Assembly: GCF_000974365.1 (NCBI RefSeq) | Contig: NZ_BAZW01000009.1 | Coordinates: 62,001 to 126,000, forward strand | Direction of reading: 5' to 3' | Source of the DNA: Geofilum rubicundum JCM 15548 | GTDB taxonomy: Bacteria > Bacteroidota > Bacteroidia > Bacteroidales > Marinilabiliaceae | DNA length: 64,000 nucleotides | Shown here: positions 21,941-33,100 of the stretch, in pieces | Position numbering within the stretch: the first letter of the stretch is position 1 | Layout: each line of letters starts with the position of its first letter | Position numbers and translations under genes: made by a program | Notes under the pieces: generated by a model | The model's database searches: none | What the model was told of the DNA's origin: nothing | Seen by the model: only the letters and a program-made list of their open reading frames with translations

Positions 21941-23800
21941 TTATTCAAGTTCAATGATTAAAGCTGATTTGGCAGGGACTGTGATGTGGGTCAGTGATGG
22001 GTATTCCCGGCCAGAAGTGACTTCGGTACCAGCCGAGTATTTCCGGAGTATTTCTGAGAATCTGGACAGATCCACTGCCGTATCATTGTCTGCATGGTTG
22101 TTCAGCATCACCATGACCGCCTGGTCGTTTAAATATCTGAAATAGACATACACTTCATCTTCCGGTAGAAAATGCAGGGTGTTGCCATGGTGCAGTACCT
22201 CACTGGTTTTGCGGTAATTCATCACCTTGGTCAGGTAGTCGAACACCTCGTTTTGCACCTGGGTTCTTCCTTCGGCTGTAAAAGCATCTGTCTCATCTCC
22301 GGGCCATCCGCCCGGGTAGTTCTGTCGAATAGCGCCATGAGAGGCGGCTCCGTCTCCGGTCATTACCAGCTCGCTGCCATAATACCATTGCGGAATACCT
22401 CTGACGGTTCCCAAAAAGGCGATGGCCATTTTCATTTTTTGGGTGTCGCTGTTGTAGAAATGGGCCATTCTGCCCATGTCGTGGTTCTCGGCAAAAACCA
22501 CCAAATCTTTCGGATAGCGGTACAAATGATCGTCTGCCAATACATCGTAAAGCCTTTGCAGTCCACTGCCCCAGCCTTCTTCCTCATTGAGGGCACTTCC
22601 CAGCGCTTCGGCCATGGGGAAGTCCATCAAGCTTTTCATTTGAGAGTTGTAGCCATCCTGGTTGGGGAAATCCTTTTGCCAGTATACCAGTTTAGAAGGC
22701 TCAGAAATCCAGGATTCACCCACAATGGTAAAGTCGGGATACTCCGCCTTTACCCGCAGAACCCATTCGGCCATGGCCTCCTTATCGGGATAGGGATAGG
22801 TATCCATACGAATGCCCTGCAATCCCACAAATTCAATCCACCAAATACTGTTTTGAATGAGGTAATTCTTAACCAGCTCATTGCCCAGATTCATATCCGG
22901 CATGGTGGTGTCGAACCAGCCCCGGGTGGTCAGACTTAAATCGGCCTTGGCGGCGTAGGGATCCGATACCGTACTCAGGCGGTAGTTGCTTCGGATGAAT
23001 TCAGGATATTGGTGCACCCAGTCGTGTGTGGGTAAATCCTTCATCCACCAGTGCTGACTGCCGCAATGGTTGAAAACCATATCCATGATCATTTTTATGC
23101 CCTTTTGTCGACCGGCATCTACCAGCTCTTTGTATTCCTGATTGCTCCCCAGACGGCGGTCCACCTGATAAAAATCCGTTATGGCATAACCATGGTAGGA
23201 AGATTGCGGCTGGTCGTTTTCAAGCACCGGGTTCAGCCAGATGGAAGTAAACCCCATGTCGGCAATGAAGTCCAGACGATTTTGAATGCCTTCCAGATCA
23301 CCGCCGTGCCGGCCATAGGGTTCTGATCGGTCGGGCTTCTCCTGCATGCCCTTTATTTCGTCGTTGTCGGGATTGCCATTGGCAAAGCGGTCGGGCATTA
23401 TCAGATAAATGGCATCGCTTTGGTTGAATCCCTCGCGACTGGCAGAATCTTCTTCGCGTTCCAGAAGTTCAAGGGTGGCAGACGTTCGTTCTTTCTTACC
23501 CTGGAAAAACGACACGTTGACTTTTCCCGCCCGGGCCTCAGGGGCAATTTTTAAATCCAGAAAAAGGTAATTGGGATTTTCTACGGCAATGATGCGCTCT
23601 AGCTGAACGCCCGGGTAGTCGACAGAGGGCCGCAAAGCAGCAATGTTCTCACCATAGACCAAGACCTGAACGGAGGGGTTGTTAAAACCGATCCACCAGG
23701 AAGCGGGCTCCAGACGTTCTACCTTTTGGGCCCCGGTTTGGGCCCCAAAAGTCATCAGGAAAAGAATAAGTACCAGACTGGTATGGGTTTTCTTAAGCAT
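21941..23800 (-). CDS. SusA-like GH13 neopullulanase/cyclomaltodextrinase, exported
   Basis: The start MLKKTHTSLVLILF at 23800 gives a clean signal peptide and overlaps the GH65 stop codon by eight bases, which suggests translational coupling; a longer reading from 23836 is unlikely. Residues ~25-120 form the cyclomaltodextrinase-type N-terminal beta domain (VERLEPASWWIGFNNPSVQV). The GH13 barrel follows with DMVFNHCG, nucleophile Asp in QGIRMDTYPYPD, acid/base Glu in TIVGESWI and AENHDMGR. Length (~619 aa) and domain order match SusA of Bacteroides thetaiotaomicron, the periplasmic enzyme that trims imported maltodextrins. Its place in the maltose operon supports this. Confidence 0.93.
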   Translation of the reverse strand: MLKKTHTSLVLILFLMTFGAQTGAQKVERLEPASWWIGFNNPSVQVLVYGENIAALRPSVDYPGVQLERIIAVENPNYLFLDLKIAPEARAGKVNVSFFQGKKERTSATLELLEREEDSASREGFNQSDAIYLIMPDRFANGNPDNDEIKGMQEKPDRSEPYGRHGGDLEGIQNRLDFIADMGFTSIWLNPVLENDQPQSSYHGYAITDFYQVDRRLGSNQEYKELVDAGRQKGIKMIMDMVFNHCGSQHWWMKDLPTHDWVHQYPEFIRSNYRLSTVSDPYAAKADLSLTTRGWFDTTMPDMNLGNELVKNYLIQNSIWWIEFVGLQGIRMDTYPYPDKEAMAEWVLRVKAEYPDFTIVGESWISEPSKLVYWQKDFPNQDGYNSQMKSLMDFPMAEALGSALNEEEGWGSGLQRLYDVLADDHLYRYPKDLVVFAENHDMGRMAHFYNSDTQKMKMAIAFLGTVRGIPQWYYGSELVMTGDGAASHGAIRQNYPGGWPGDETDAFTAEGRTQVQNEVFDYLTKVMNYRKTSEVLHHGNTLHFLPEDEVYVYFRYLNDQAVMVMLNNHADNDTAVDLSRFSEILRKYSAGTEVTSGREYPSLTHITVPAKSALIIELE

Positions 23801-26107
23801 TGTATTCTGATTTAAGTTGGACACTGGTTGCGGCACCCGGCTCTACCGAAATTTTTTCATCATATACGAAGAGTGTGGCCGTTTTTTTAGCATGCGAGAT
23901 AATCTGCACCTCTTTTTGGGAGACTTTTATTTCGAGGTCGCTGCCCTTGAAGGTGATGCGAAAGGCATAGGCTTCCCATTGATTGGGGATGATGGGGTTG
24001 ATTCTGAGTGCCCCGTTGGTCACCCGTTTTCCGCCAAAACCTTCCACAATCGACATCCAGGTGCCGGCCATACTGGTGATGTGCAGACCTTCGTGCACCT
24101 CGTTGTTATAGTCGTCCAGGTCGAGTCGACTGGTCCGCAGATACATCTCGTAGGCCTTGTTCAGGTTGCCGATGCGCGCGGCCAGAATGGCATGGACGCA
24201 GGGCGACAGGGAGGACTCGTGCACCGTCCGCGGTTCGTAAAATTCGAAGTTGCGACGTATGGTTGCTGTGTCGTATTCCTCCTCAAAAACATAGATACCC
24301 TGAAGTGTATCGGCCTGTTTAATAAAACAGGAGCGCAAAATGCGGTCCCACGACCAGTTTTGATTGATGGGACGCTCTTGCGCGGGCAGATCGGCAGCCA
24401 TTTTTTGCTCCTTATCCATAAAGCCATCCTGCTGCATAAAAACATTCAGTTCTGCATGGAAGGGGAAATGCATTTGGGCGCTGATCTCTTGCCATTGGGC
24501 CACCTCTGCCTCAAAATCGAAGTTCGTTTTATCGAGGATGGCACTGAAGCGGGTGGGGTTGGATGTCTTGATTTTTTCAAGAGACTCCGAGGTGTACCGG
24601 AGGCACCATTGGGCCATTTTGTTGGTGTACCAGTTGTTGTTGATGTTGTTTTCGTATTCGTTGGGTCCGGTTACGCCCAGAATGACATATTTTTGTTTTT
24701 CGGTCGACCAGGTGGCTCTTTGCGCCCAAAATCGGGAAATGGCTATCAACACTTCCAGACCATACTCTTCCAGGTATTTTTCGTCACCGGTGTGGCGGAT
24801 GTAATTGAAAATGGCAAAAGCAATGGCGCCGTTTCGGTGAATTTCTTCAAAGGTAATCTCCCATTCGTTGTGGCACTCTTCTCCGTTGATGGTGACCATG
24901 GGGTAGAGGGCTGCACCCTTGGTAAAGCCCAGTTTTTGTGCGTTTTCAATGGCCTTTTCCAAATGCTTGTATCGGTAAATCAGCAGGTTTCTGGTTACAT
25001 GCGGAGGGGCGGTGGCCAGGAAAAACGGAATGCAGTAAGCTTCCGTGTCCCAATAGGTGGTGCCACCGTATTTTTCGCCGGTAAAGCCTTTGGGACCAAC
25101 ATTTAAGCGCTCATCATCCCCCGTGTAGGTTTGGTTCAGTTGAAAAATATTGAAGCGGATGGCCTGTTGGGCGGCTATGTCGCCCTCAATTTTAATGTCG
25201 CTGTGCAGCCAAATGTTGCTCCAACGATCTGTATGGGCGGCAAGCATCTTTTCGAACCCTGCCGTACGTGCCATCAGCGCCTTTTCTTCTGCCTTTTTAA
25301 TAAGCTGGTCGGGTTGATGGTTGAGTGAGCTGGTAACCCCTACAAACTTGTCGAACTGAATGGTTTCGTTTTCTGATACCTGTGCTTCAATTCGGATGCC
25401 TGCCCAGGTTTGGTTGTGTGAAGAGGTAATGTGCGTGTTTTGGGTGTTGATCTCCCAATTCATGGCAAAAGCCACACGAAAATCCAGTTTTTTGGTCTGA
25501 GCCAACAAAAAAGCCTCCTTATTGCTGCTGTCTGTTGCCAGAATGTTCCAGAATTTTTCGTCGTAATTGGCATCCTCATTTTCCACATCCCCGTCGAGGT
25601 AGGTTCAAAGGCTATTTTCCCGGTAAAGTTCAATGGCGTAATGCCATAGCGTATAAGTCCACATTCGGGGTCGGTCATGCTTAAAAAGCGGGCGGTCTCC
25701 ACCTTCACCTTTTTTCCGTTGGCAAAGGTGGCTGTGAAAGTTCTTGTAAGGATCCCTTTTTTCATGTCCAGCGCCCGCTCAAAATGCTCGGTTTGACACG
25801 AAAATAGATCCAGTTGCTCCCCTTCTATCTCAATGTTGATACCTATCCAGTTGGGCGAGTTGAGTACCTTGGCAAAGTATTCGGGATAACCATTTTTCCA
25901 CCAGCCTACCCGCGTCTTGTCGGGGTAATAAACCCCGGCAATATAGCTGCCTTGCAGGGACTTCCCACCGTAAATCTCTTCGAAGTTGGCCCGTTGGCCC
26001 ATTTTTCCGTTTCCCAGACTGAAAATGCTTTCAGAAGCCTGATGGAATTCGGGATTAAAGCCCTCTTCAACGATACGCCACTCATCGTGCTTTAAATATT
26101 GTCTCAT
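23793..26107 (-). CDS. GH65 maltose-phosphorylase-like enzyme (frameshift near 25602)
   Basis: No signal peptide, so cytoplasmic. The GH65 central domain carries the catalytic-acid region GEECHNEWEITFEEIHRNG, nearly identical to that of characterised maltose phosphorylases, and KYGGTTYWDTEAYCIPFFLA. The frame is lost near 25602: one added C gives FEPYLDGDVENEDANYDEKFW, the expected GH65 sequence, and ~771 aa, the normal length. Reaction: maltose plus phosphate to glucose plus beta-glucose-1-phosphate. A beta-phosphoglucomutase gene lies ten bases upstream in the operon and would consume the product, which strongly supports phosphorylase rather than hydrolase action. A kojibiose or trehalose phosphorylase is less likely given the starch setting. 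Confidence 0.92.
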
Positions 26108-26117
26108 AGTTGTCGTC

Positions 26118-26765
26118 TTATTGGAGATTTTCGAGTTGGTCGAGGGTCATTTGATGTAACCCCTCAATGATTAAATGGGCTTTGTTAAGCACTTCCGAAG
26201 ATCCGATTCCGACGCAGTACATGCCAGCCGCTAAGGCGGCTTCTACGCCTGCTTCAGCATCTTCAAATACCACGCAATTTTCAGGATCGGCCGCCAGAGC
26301 TTCTGCCCCTTTTAGAAAGACTTCCGGATCCGGCTTGGCTTTGGAAGTGTGCGTGCCATCTATAATGGCGTCAAACAAATCGTTCAGTTCCAGTCGGTTG
26401 AGAATGGTCATGGCATTTTTACTTGCAGATCCAAGAGCGGTTGCTAAACCAGCGTCCTTGCAGGCCAGAAGGAATTCCCTTGCACCCGGTAGTATTTCGT
26501 CTGGTTTCATTTGGGTGATGAATGAAACGTAATGTTCGTTTTTGCGATGTGCCAACTCTTCCTTTTCCTGTTCTGTTTTGGTGACACCACCAATTTCCAG
26601 AAGTATGTCCAGTGAGGCCATTCGGCTGACACCCTTTAAGCGCTCATTGTCTTGTTCTGTAAAGTCAAATCCCATTTCCCTCGCCAGTTGCTTCCAGGCA
26701 ATAAAATGATATTTGGCTGTATCCACAATCACTCCATCTAAATCAAATAGGCAAGCTTTAATCAT
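26118..26765 (-). CDS. pgmB: Beta-phosphoglucomutase, HAD superfamily
   Basis: The 215-residue protein has the HAD motif I FDLDGVIVDT with nucleophile Asp8 and acid/base Asp10, the cap segment around RLKGVSRMASLDILLEIGG (the RLKGVSR loop is typical of beta-phosphoglucomutase), GSASKNA with the motif III lysine, and VFEDAEAGVEAA. It converts beta-glucose-1-phosphate to glucose-6-phosphate through a bisphosphate intermediate. It sits between the transporter and the GH65 phosphorylase on the same strand with short gaps (13 and 10 bases), a textbook pairing for maltose phosphorolysis. Confidence 0.95.
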   Translation of the reverse strand: MIKACLFDLDGVIVDTAKYHFIAWKQLAREMGFDFTEQDNERLKGVSRMASLDILLEIGGVTKTEQEKEELAHRKNEHYVSFITQMKPDEILPGAREFLLACKDAGLATALGSASKNAMTILNRLELNDLFDAIIDGTHTSKAKPDPEVFLKGAEALAADPENCVVFEDAEAGVEAALAAGMYCVGIGSSEVLNKAHLIIEGLHQMTLDQLENLQ

Positions 26766-26778
26766 TTCAATGTTGAGT

Positions 26779-28194
26779 TTAGTTAATCGTTTCTAATGGT
26801 GCCTTTTTATTTCTAACATCCAGTTTGTCTTCCACAAAAACCACGGAGATGGCTGCGATGAGCAGACTGACCCCTGCAATGATCAGGGCGAAAACGGCTT
26901 GTGACTCAAACAGACGTTTAATAATGGGGCCACCGAACACCCCATTGACAATCTGTGGCATGGTAATGAAAAAGTTAAAAAGGCCCATATAAATACCATA
27001 TTTGGCTGCTGGCAGGGCTCCGGCCAATATGGCGTAAGGCATGGAAAGAATGCTGGCCCAGGCAATTCCGATGGCCAGCATGGGAAGGATCAGCATCATG
27101 GGATCGCTGATGAAATAGATCGAGATTAAGCCTACAGCCCCCACCGTTAAGGAAAAAGCATGGGTGTTTTTTCTGCCTATTTTAGCGGCAATCCAGGGCA
27201 GGGAAATGGCAAATATGGCGGCAACGCCATTGTACACGCCAAACAGAACGCCCACCCAGTTGGCCGCATCATTGTACAGGGCCGAGGAGGTGTCGTTGGG
27301 TGCCAGACCATAAATGTGCTGCGCAATCGCCGGCGTGGTAAAAACCCACATGCCAAAAAGAGCGAGCCACGAGAAGAATTGCACCAATCCCAGTTGTTTC
27401 ATGGTTTTGGGCATGGCGGCAAAATCCTTAAAGATTTGCATAAAACCGGCATCTTTTTCCAGAAGGTCATCGCTTTCCGGGGATACCCCAAATTCCTTCA
27501 GCTGTTTGGGAGAGTATTCTTTGGTGGTGACAACCGTCCATATAATGGCGCCGACCAAAACAGCTGCACCAATATAAAATGACAGGATCACATTGAATGG
27601 TACACTTCCATCTTCCGCTACCTTGGATACGCCCAACCACTCGGCCAGAACGTAGGTAATCCAGGAGCCTGCCACTGCACCTATGCCTATAAGGGTTGTT
27701 TGCACGGAAAAGCCTTTGGTTCGCTGTTCATCCGGAAGCTTATCCGCCACCAAAGCTCTGAAGGGCTCCATGGAGATGTTAAAGGAGGCATCCATAATCA
27801 TCAACATGCCGGCCCCAATAAACATGGGTGGAATAAAGGCCGCCAATGAGCCGGAATTGGGCATGAAAATAAGCGCCAGAGCCGCGAAGATAGCTCCAAA
27901 CAGAAAGTAGGGGCGACGGCGTCCGAGACCTGTCCAGGTCCGGTCGCTGTAATGTCCTACAATGGGTTGAATGAGCATTCCGGTGATGGGCGCTGCCAGC
28001 CAAAACCAGGATAAATGTTCAACATCGGCACCAAAATTCTGAAGAATTCGGCTGGCGTTGGCATTTTGGAGTGCAAACCCGAACTGGATACCTAAAAATC
28101 CGATGCTCATGTTCCAAATCTGTCCAACTGACAAGTGCGGTAGTTTTCTCATTTTGTTTAGTTTGTGAATTAAGCCACTTCCTTTATTGGCCAT
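26779..28194 (-). CDS. SLC45/GPH-like MFS transporter, probable maltose importer
   Basis: A 471-residue integral membrane protein with about twelve hydrophobic segments. The first helices carry SIGFLGIQFGFALQNANASRI and the loop 2-3 region GHYSDRTWTGLGRRRPY, a pattern typical of the SLC45/GPH-type sugar transporters found in Bacteroidota maltose operons. It is the first gene of the operon that continues with pgmB and GH65, so maltose or short maltodextrin uptake across the inner membrane is the likely role (inference from context). ATG 28194 is preceded by a ~405-base regulatory region containing LacI-type sites. Confidence 0.9.
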   Translation of the reverse strand: MANKGSGLIHKLNKMRKLPHLSVGQIWNMSIGFLGIQFGFALQNANASRILQNFGADVEHLSWFWLAAPITGMLIQPIVGHYSDRTWTGLGRRRPYFLFGAIFAALALIFMPNSGSLAAFIPPMFIGAGMLMIMDASFNISMEPFRALVADKLPDEQRTKGFSVQTTLIGIGAVAGSWITYVLAEWLGVSKVAEDGSVPFNVILSFYIGAAVLVGAIIWTVVTTKEYSPKQLKEFGVSPESDDLLEKDAGFMQIFKDFAAMPKTMKQLGLVQFFSWLALFGMWVFTTPAIAQHIYGLAPNDTSSALYNDAANWVGVLFGVYNGVAAIFAISLPWIAAKIGRKNTHAFSLTVGAVGLISIYFISDPMMLILPMLAIGIAWASILSMPYAILAGALPAAKYGIYMGLFNFFITMPQIVNGVFGGPIIKRLFESQAVFALIIAGVSLLIAAISVVFVEDKLDVRNKKAPLETIN

Positions 28195-28599
28195 GCTTCC
28201 TGAAAATTTTCAGGGCTCCGGCATTTAGTGTAATAGAATTACCCTATAACTTATTGCAAACGATAAGGTTTACGATAAGGTGGTCATTTTCTCAAGTCGG
28301 ATGACACCCAACAGAAAAAATGGATCTGAATGGTAAATAATGTATGATGGGAGATTGACACACAGTTATTGCACCTGTGACCAGGTGCGATGGAAAGAAA
28401 ACACAATTTTTAATTCTCAGTTACGAAGGCAAATATAGAGCAAAAATTGATGATGGTAAAGCGTGAAAAAGAATTTATTCTTACACTTCCAGTGCTGGTT
28501 GTTTAAAAGGCCTTATTGCAAACGTTTGCGGTGCATGAAAAAAAGTTTTTCCGTCTGCCTGTAAACAAGTTAGTTTTTTTTATGCAAACGATTTCGGAA
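28195..28599 (-). promoter_or_regulatory. Regulatory region of the maltose operon with LacI-type operator
   Basis: A perfect 12-base palindrome GCAAACGTTTGC lies at 28518-28529. Two related half-sites TGCAAACGAT lie at 28255-28264 and 28583-28592. A minus-strand -7 box TATATTTG is at 28430-28437, with a weak TTTA about 19 bases upstream of it. The operator core is therefore about 83 bases upstream of the -7 box, a position that suits activation more than roadblock repression (inference). A ten-base direct repeat ACGATAAGGT with a 12-base period occupies 28260-28281 in the probable 5' leader. No gene is seen in this stretch. Confidence 0.65.
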
Positions 28600-29618
28600 T
28601 TATCGCTGTTGGGTGGTTTTACGCTTAACCAATGACGGGGTAATGATTTTTGTTTGGTAATTAATCTGCGCTGTCGGGTTTTCCAGGCGTTGAATCAATA
28701 GTCGGACCGCCTCTCTTCCCATTTCATATCCCTTTTGCTCCACCGTAGATAACGGTGGCGAGGCGATGGTGGCTATCGGGCCGTCGCCAAACCCTACAAT
28801 GCAAATGTCTTCAGGGATTTTAAAGCCGTTTTCCTGAAGAACTTGCATGGTAGCTATGGCAGTGCTGTCGTTAACGGCGAATATGCCATCAATTTTTGGT
28901 GCCATGGACAATATATGTTGGCGCATGCTAAAGACTTCTTCGCGGGTGTCGCATTTGAGAACCAGACCTTCATCGGGCATGATGCTGTGATTTTTCAGGG
29001 CTTGTAAATAGCCATCGTAACGGTGTTTGCCAATGAGCAGATGGCGCGGAGCAGCCAGGTGCATGATTTTTTTACAGCCGCATTCAATTAAATGGGTGGT
29101 GGCCACGCGTGCCCCCTCAAAATCATCGGTTATTACCCGGTCTGTTTCAATCTCATCACATATCCGGTCGAAAAAGACCATGGGGATGCCATTGTCCAGG
29201 GCATTATGCAAATGGTTAAACTCGCGGGTGGTTTTGCTGATGGATACCAGCAGTCCGTCTACCCTGTGATCGATTAAGGCCTGCACATTGATGACCTCCC
29301 GGTAGAAATTTTCGTTCGACTGGCATATCATCAGGTATAACCTTCGCCATAGGCCAGGTCTTCCATACCACTAATCACCGATGAGAAAAAATGGTGCACA
29401 ATTTCAGGAATGACCAGTCCCAGCGTGTTGGTCTTTTGTTTGCGAAGACTCAAAGCCAGCGCATTGGGGCGGTACTTGACCTTTTCGGCAAAGGTCTTGA
29501 CCAGATTGCGCGTTTCTTCACTGATATCGGGATGGTCTTTAAGCGCCCGAGATACCGTTGAGGGTGATACGCCCAAAATTTTGGCGATGTCTTTTATGGT
29601 GATGTGTGTTGGCTTCAT
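28600..29618 (-). CDS. LacI-family transcriptional regulator (frameshift near 29336)
   Basis: The N-terminus is a classic LacI helix-turn-helix: ITIKDIAKILGVSPSTVSRAL (residues ~6-26) and the hinge region KYRPNALALSLRKQKT. The ligand domain resembles periplasmic binding proteins, with VDGLLVSISK, FDRICDEIETDRVITDD, GIFAVNDSTAIATMQ and VGFGDGPIATIASPPLSTVEQ. The frame is lost near 29336: one extra T on the plus strand converts GEGYT-stop into GEGYNLMICQSNENF and gives ~339 aa, the usual size. As the first gene before the maltose operon it most likely senses a maltodextrin-derived sugar and binds the GCAAACGTTT-type sites in this window (inference). Confidence 0.92.
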
Positions 29619-29900
29619 TGGAAAACAATTTTAGTTCTATTTAGGGTGTTGATGATTGGTGTTGCGCAATCTCATGTGTTACAACAATGCTAATATTCGT
29701 TAAATTCATTGGTTGTGCCTACAAATATATAAAATATGAGTGGTTATTAGTAAGGAATGGAATTTTTGTAAGTGTTTGTTATATAGCTTTCAAGTATTTG
29801 CAGGCTTGAATAGTATGGAATATCTGAGATCGCTTTCAATTTTTCGAATTTTACAGAAATTCTGGTCAAAAAACATGTTATACAACATATAAAATTTATG

Positions 29901-29932
29901 CAATCGACACCGCAAACGTTTGGTGTCGATTG
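29901..29932. promoter_or_regulatory. LacI-type operator core inside an 11-base inverted repeat, upstream of susC
   Basis: The arms CAATCGACACC (29901-29911) and GGTGTCGATTG (29922-29932) are exact reverse complements and enclose GCAAACGTTT, the same core as the operator before the maltose transporter. The core AAACGTTT ends 79 bases before the -7 box of susC. The 529-base gap 29619-30147 holds this element, the promoter and otherwise AT-rich sequence with no gene that I recognise. Confidence 0.7.
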
Positions 29933-29980
29933 CGGAAAAATCCTGTAAAAAATTGGCTGTCAGTGTTAAAGAATGTTTTA

Positions 29981-30007
29981 TTTGTGGCGCTAAATGCCGT
30001 ATATTTG
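29981..30007 (+). promoter_or_regulatory. Candidate promoter of the starch susC operon
   Basis: The -7 box TATATTTG at 30000-30007 matches TAnnTTTG exactly. A TTTG at 29981-29984 is the nearest -33 candidate, though the 15-base spacing is shorter than the usual ~19. This leaves a leader of ~135 bases before the susC ATG at 30148. Confidence 0.5.
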
Positions 30008-30147
30008 TTGCCATAATTTATGGTTTCAGATTGGTATCATAGGTTAAGAAAACCGAAAAATTCCCCAGTTACAGTGATTTAGGTACAAACGTGTGGCCGA
30101 ATCATAAAAAAGAGCTTATTAAAAACTATTAACTAAATCTTGGTTTT

Positions 30148-33100
30148 ATGAAGAAGATGTTGTTCAAACAGAAGTTTCTGTTGCTCCTTTTGGGATGCCT
30201 GATTCCGCTAGGAGTTTATGCCCAGGAAGTAACGATATCGGGTAGAGTAACCGACGCCGGTGACGGCATTGGCCTGCCAGGTGTTACGGTTGTTATAGAA
30301 GGAACCCAAACAGGTACTATTACCACACCTACCGGCGACTATAACTTAAACGCCAATGTGGGTGATGTTTTGCAATTCTCATTTATTGGTTTTGAGGCCG
30401 AAGCAAGAGTTGTTGAAGCAGGCGTATCTACTATAAATGTAGCCATGACCCCCAGTGTATTCGGCATGGACGAAGTGGTAGTGATTGGTTATGGATCGGT
30501 TAAGAAAGAAGATTTAACCGGATCAGTTACTGCTATTGATGCTACCAAATTAAATAAAGGACTTGCTACGTCGCCCTCTGACATGCTAGCTGGTAAAGTG
30601 GCTGGTGTTAGTGTTACCAGTGATGGCGGAGCGCCAGGTGCAGGTGCTACCATTAGAATCAGAGGTGGTTCTTCCATGTCGGCCAGTAATGATCCCTTAA
30701 TTGTGATCGATGGTGTGCCGGTTGACAATTCCTCAGGTATTAGTGGAATGTCTAACCCTTTAGCCTCTATTCATTCAAATGACATTGAGACTTTTACTGT
30801 ATTGAAAGATGCGTCTGCAACCGCCATTTATGGTTCACGTGCCTCCAATGGTGTCATTATTATAACCACCAAAAAGGGTGCTAAGGGTGCTATAAAAGTA
30901 TCCTATGATGGAACTGTTTCTGTGAGCACAAAGACCGGTACCGTTGATGTGATGGAAGCGGATACCTATAGAACCTATGTGACAGAGGTGTTTGGCGAGG
31001 GTAGTGATCAGGCTTCCGTTTTAGGGACTGCTTCCACTGATTGGCAGGAGGAAATATTCCGGACATCGGTCAGCTCCGACCACAATGTGGGTTTGTCAGG
31101 TGCCATTAAGGAAGTTCCTTTCCGATTCTCAGTGGGTTACACCAATCAGGAAGGTATTCTTAAAACATCGGCCATGGAACGGACCACTGCTGCATTGAAT
31201 TTAAATCCGAAATTGTTTGAAGACCGGCTCAACGTTCAGTTAAGTCTAAAGGGATCCTACAATAAAAGCAGTTTTGCCGATCATGGCTCTATTGGATCCG
31301 CTACCCAGTTTGACCCTACACAGCCGGTGTACGCTGATAGTAATTATGGCAATGGTTACTATATGTCATTAAAAGAAGATGGTACCCCTATTGATATTGG
31401 TCTGGCCAATCCTTTGGCTGTATTGGAAGAGCGTTCTGACAAGGCAGATGTTTACAGAAGCATTGGTAATCTTCAGTTGGATTACGCTTTTGACTTTTTG
31501 GCTGGATTAAAGGCCAACCTTAACTTGGGATATGATATTTCTGAAAGTGAAGGCGATGTAATTGTTAACGATAACTCCCCCATGAGTTGGGTCTGGGGTA
31601 ACTATAAAGCTGGTTGGGGCGATAACAGAAGCTACAGTCAGTTGAAAAGAAACACACTTTTGGATTTCTTCTTAAACTACAACAAGGAAGTGGCTGCCCA
31701 TCGTTTTGATGTTATGGGCGGATATTCCTGGCAAAGGTTCTATTCAGAAGAGGATAATATATATCCATATTCTCCTGAGTCGGCTGAAAGTTTTGGCGAA
31801 GAATTCTACCGGGATATGGATGAGTATTCTACCGAGTCATACATTGTTTCTTTCTTTGGACGGTTGAATTACAGTCTGATGGATAAATATTTATTGACGT
31901 TTACTCTACGAAACGACGGTTCTTCACGATTTAGTCCCGATAACCAGTGGGGACTTTTCCCTTCCGTGGCTTTGGCCTGGCGATTGAACAATGAATCCTT
32001 TATGATGGGACAAGAATTGTTTTCGGACTTAAAACTTCGTTTAGGATACGGTGTGACCGGTCAGCAAAGTCTTGGGCAGGGAGATTACCCCTGGATGGCC
32101 AGATACAGCTACAGTCAGGCAGGTGCCAACTATTTCTTTGGAGATTCAAAAATTCCTTTAATTCGTCCGGTCGCTTATGATGAAAATCTGAAGTGGGAAG
32201 AAACGACCACCTATAACGTTGGAATGGATTTTGGAATCTTGAACAATCGGGTTACAGGGGCATTGGATGTTTATCAGCGTGAAACGGTTGATTTGTTAAA
32301 CACCGTAGCCATAGCCGCCGGAACCAATTTTAGTAACCAGTTACTGACCAACGTGGGTGAGTTGACCAACAAGGGATTTGAGTTTTCTTTGACAGGACGA
32401 CCTGTTGTTGGGGAAAATTTCAACTGGACCCTGAATTATAACATCGCCTATAACGAAAATGAAATCACCAAATTAACCATCAATGATGATCCCAATTATT
32501 CAGGTGTTATCCATGGTGGAATTGATGGAGGAACAGGCGCCAACATTAAGATTCACAGTCTGAATAATCCTGCTGGTTCATTTTATGTTTATGAGCAAAT
32601 TTATGACGAAACCGGTAAGCCCATTGAAGGGGCCTATGTGGATCAAAATCAGGATGGCGCCATTAATGAGGAGGATTTGATCATTTATAAGAAATCCTCT
32701 CCCGATATTACCATGGGCTTTTCTTCACAGCTCAACTACAGGAGCTGGGATTTCAATTTCTCCTTGCGCGCTAACTTAGGGAATTATGCTTACAATAATA
32801 TCCAGTCGAACCGGGAAGCGCAGAATGCGATGTTTGATCCATCCGGTTTCCTGAAGAATGTTGTAAACAGTGCGCCTTATACCAATTTTTCTGATCCTCA
32901 GTATTTATCCAGCTATTACATACAGGAGGCTTCTTTCCTGAGAATGGATAACGTTTCTTTGGGATACACCTTTGACGATCTGGGTATCTGGCGTGAAGGC
33001 CAGAGAGGCAGAATTTCATTTACCGTTCAGAATCCTTTGGTCATTACCGATTATAAGGGAATTGATCCTGAATTTAGCAACGATGGGATTGATAACAATA

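Noticed and set aside
23817-25106. 429-codon plus-strand open frame
   Set aside because: It is antisense to the GH65 gene, whose family motifs are unmistakable; the translation shows no recognisable domain.
29336-29336. Separate LacI DNA-binding and ligand-binding genes as a real split regulator
   Set aside because: One added base joins them into a regulator of normal length, and similar one-base losses occur throughout the window.
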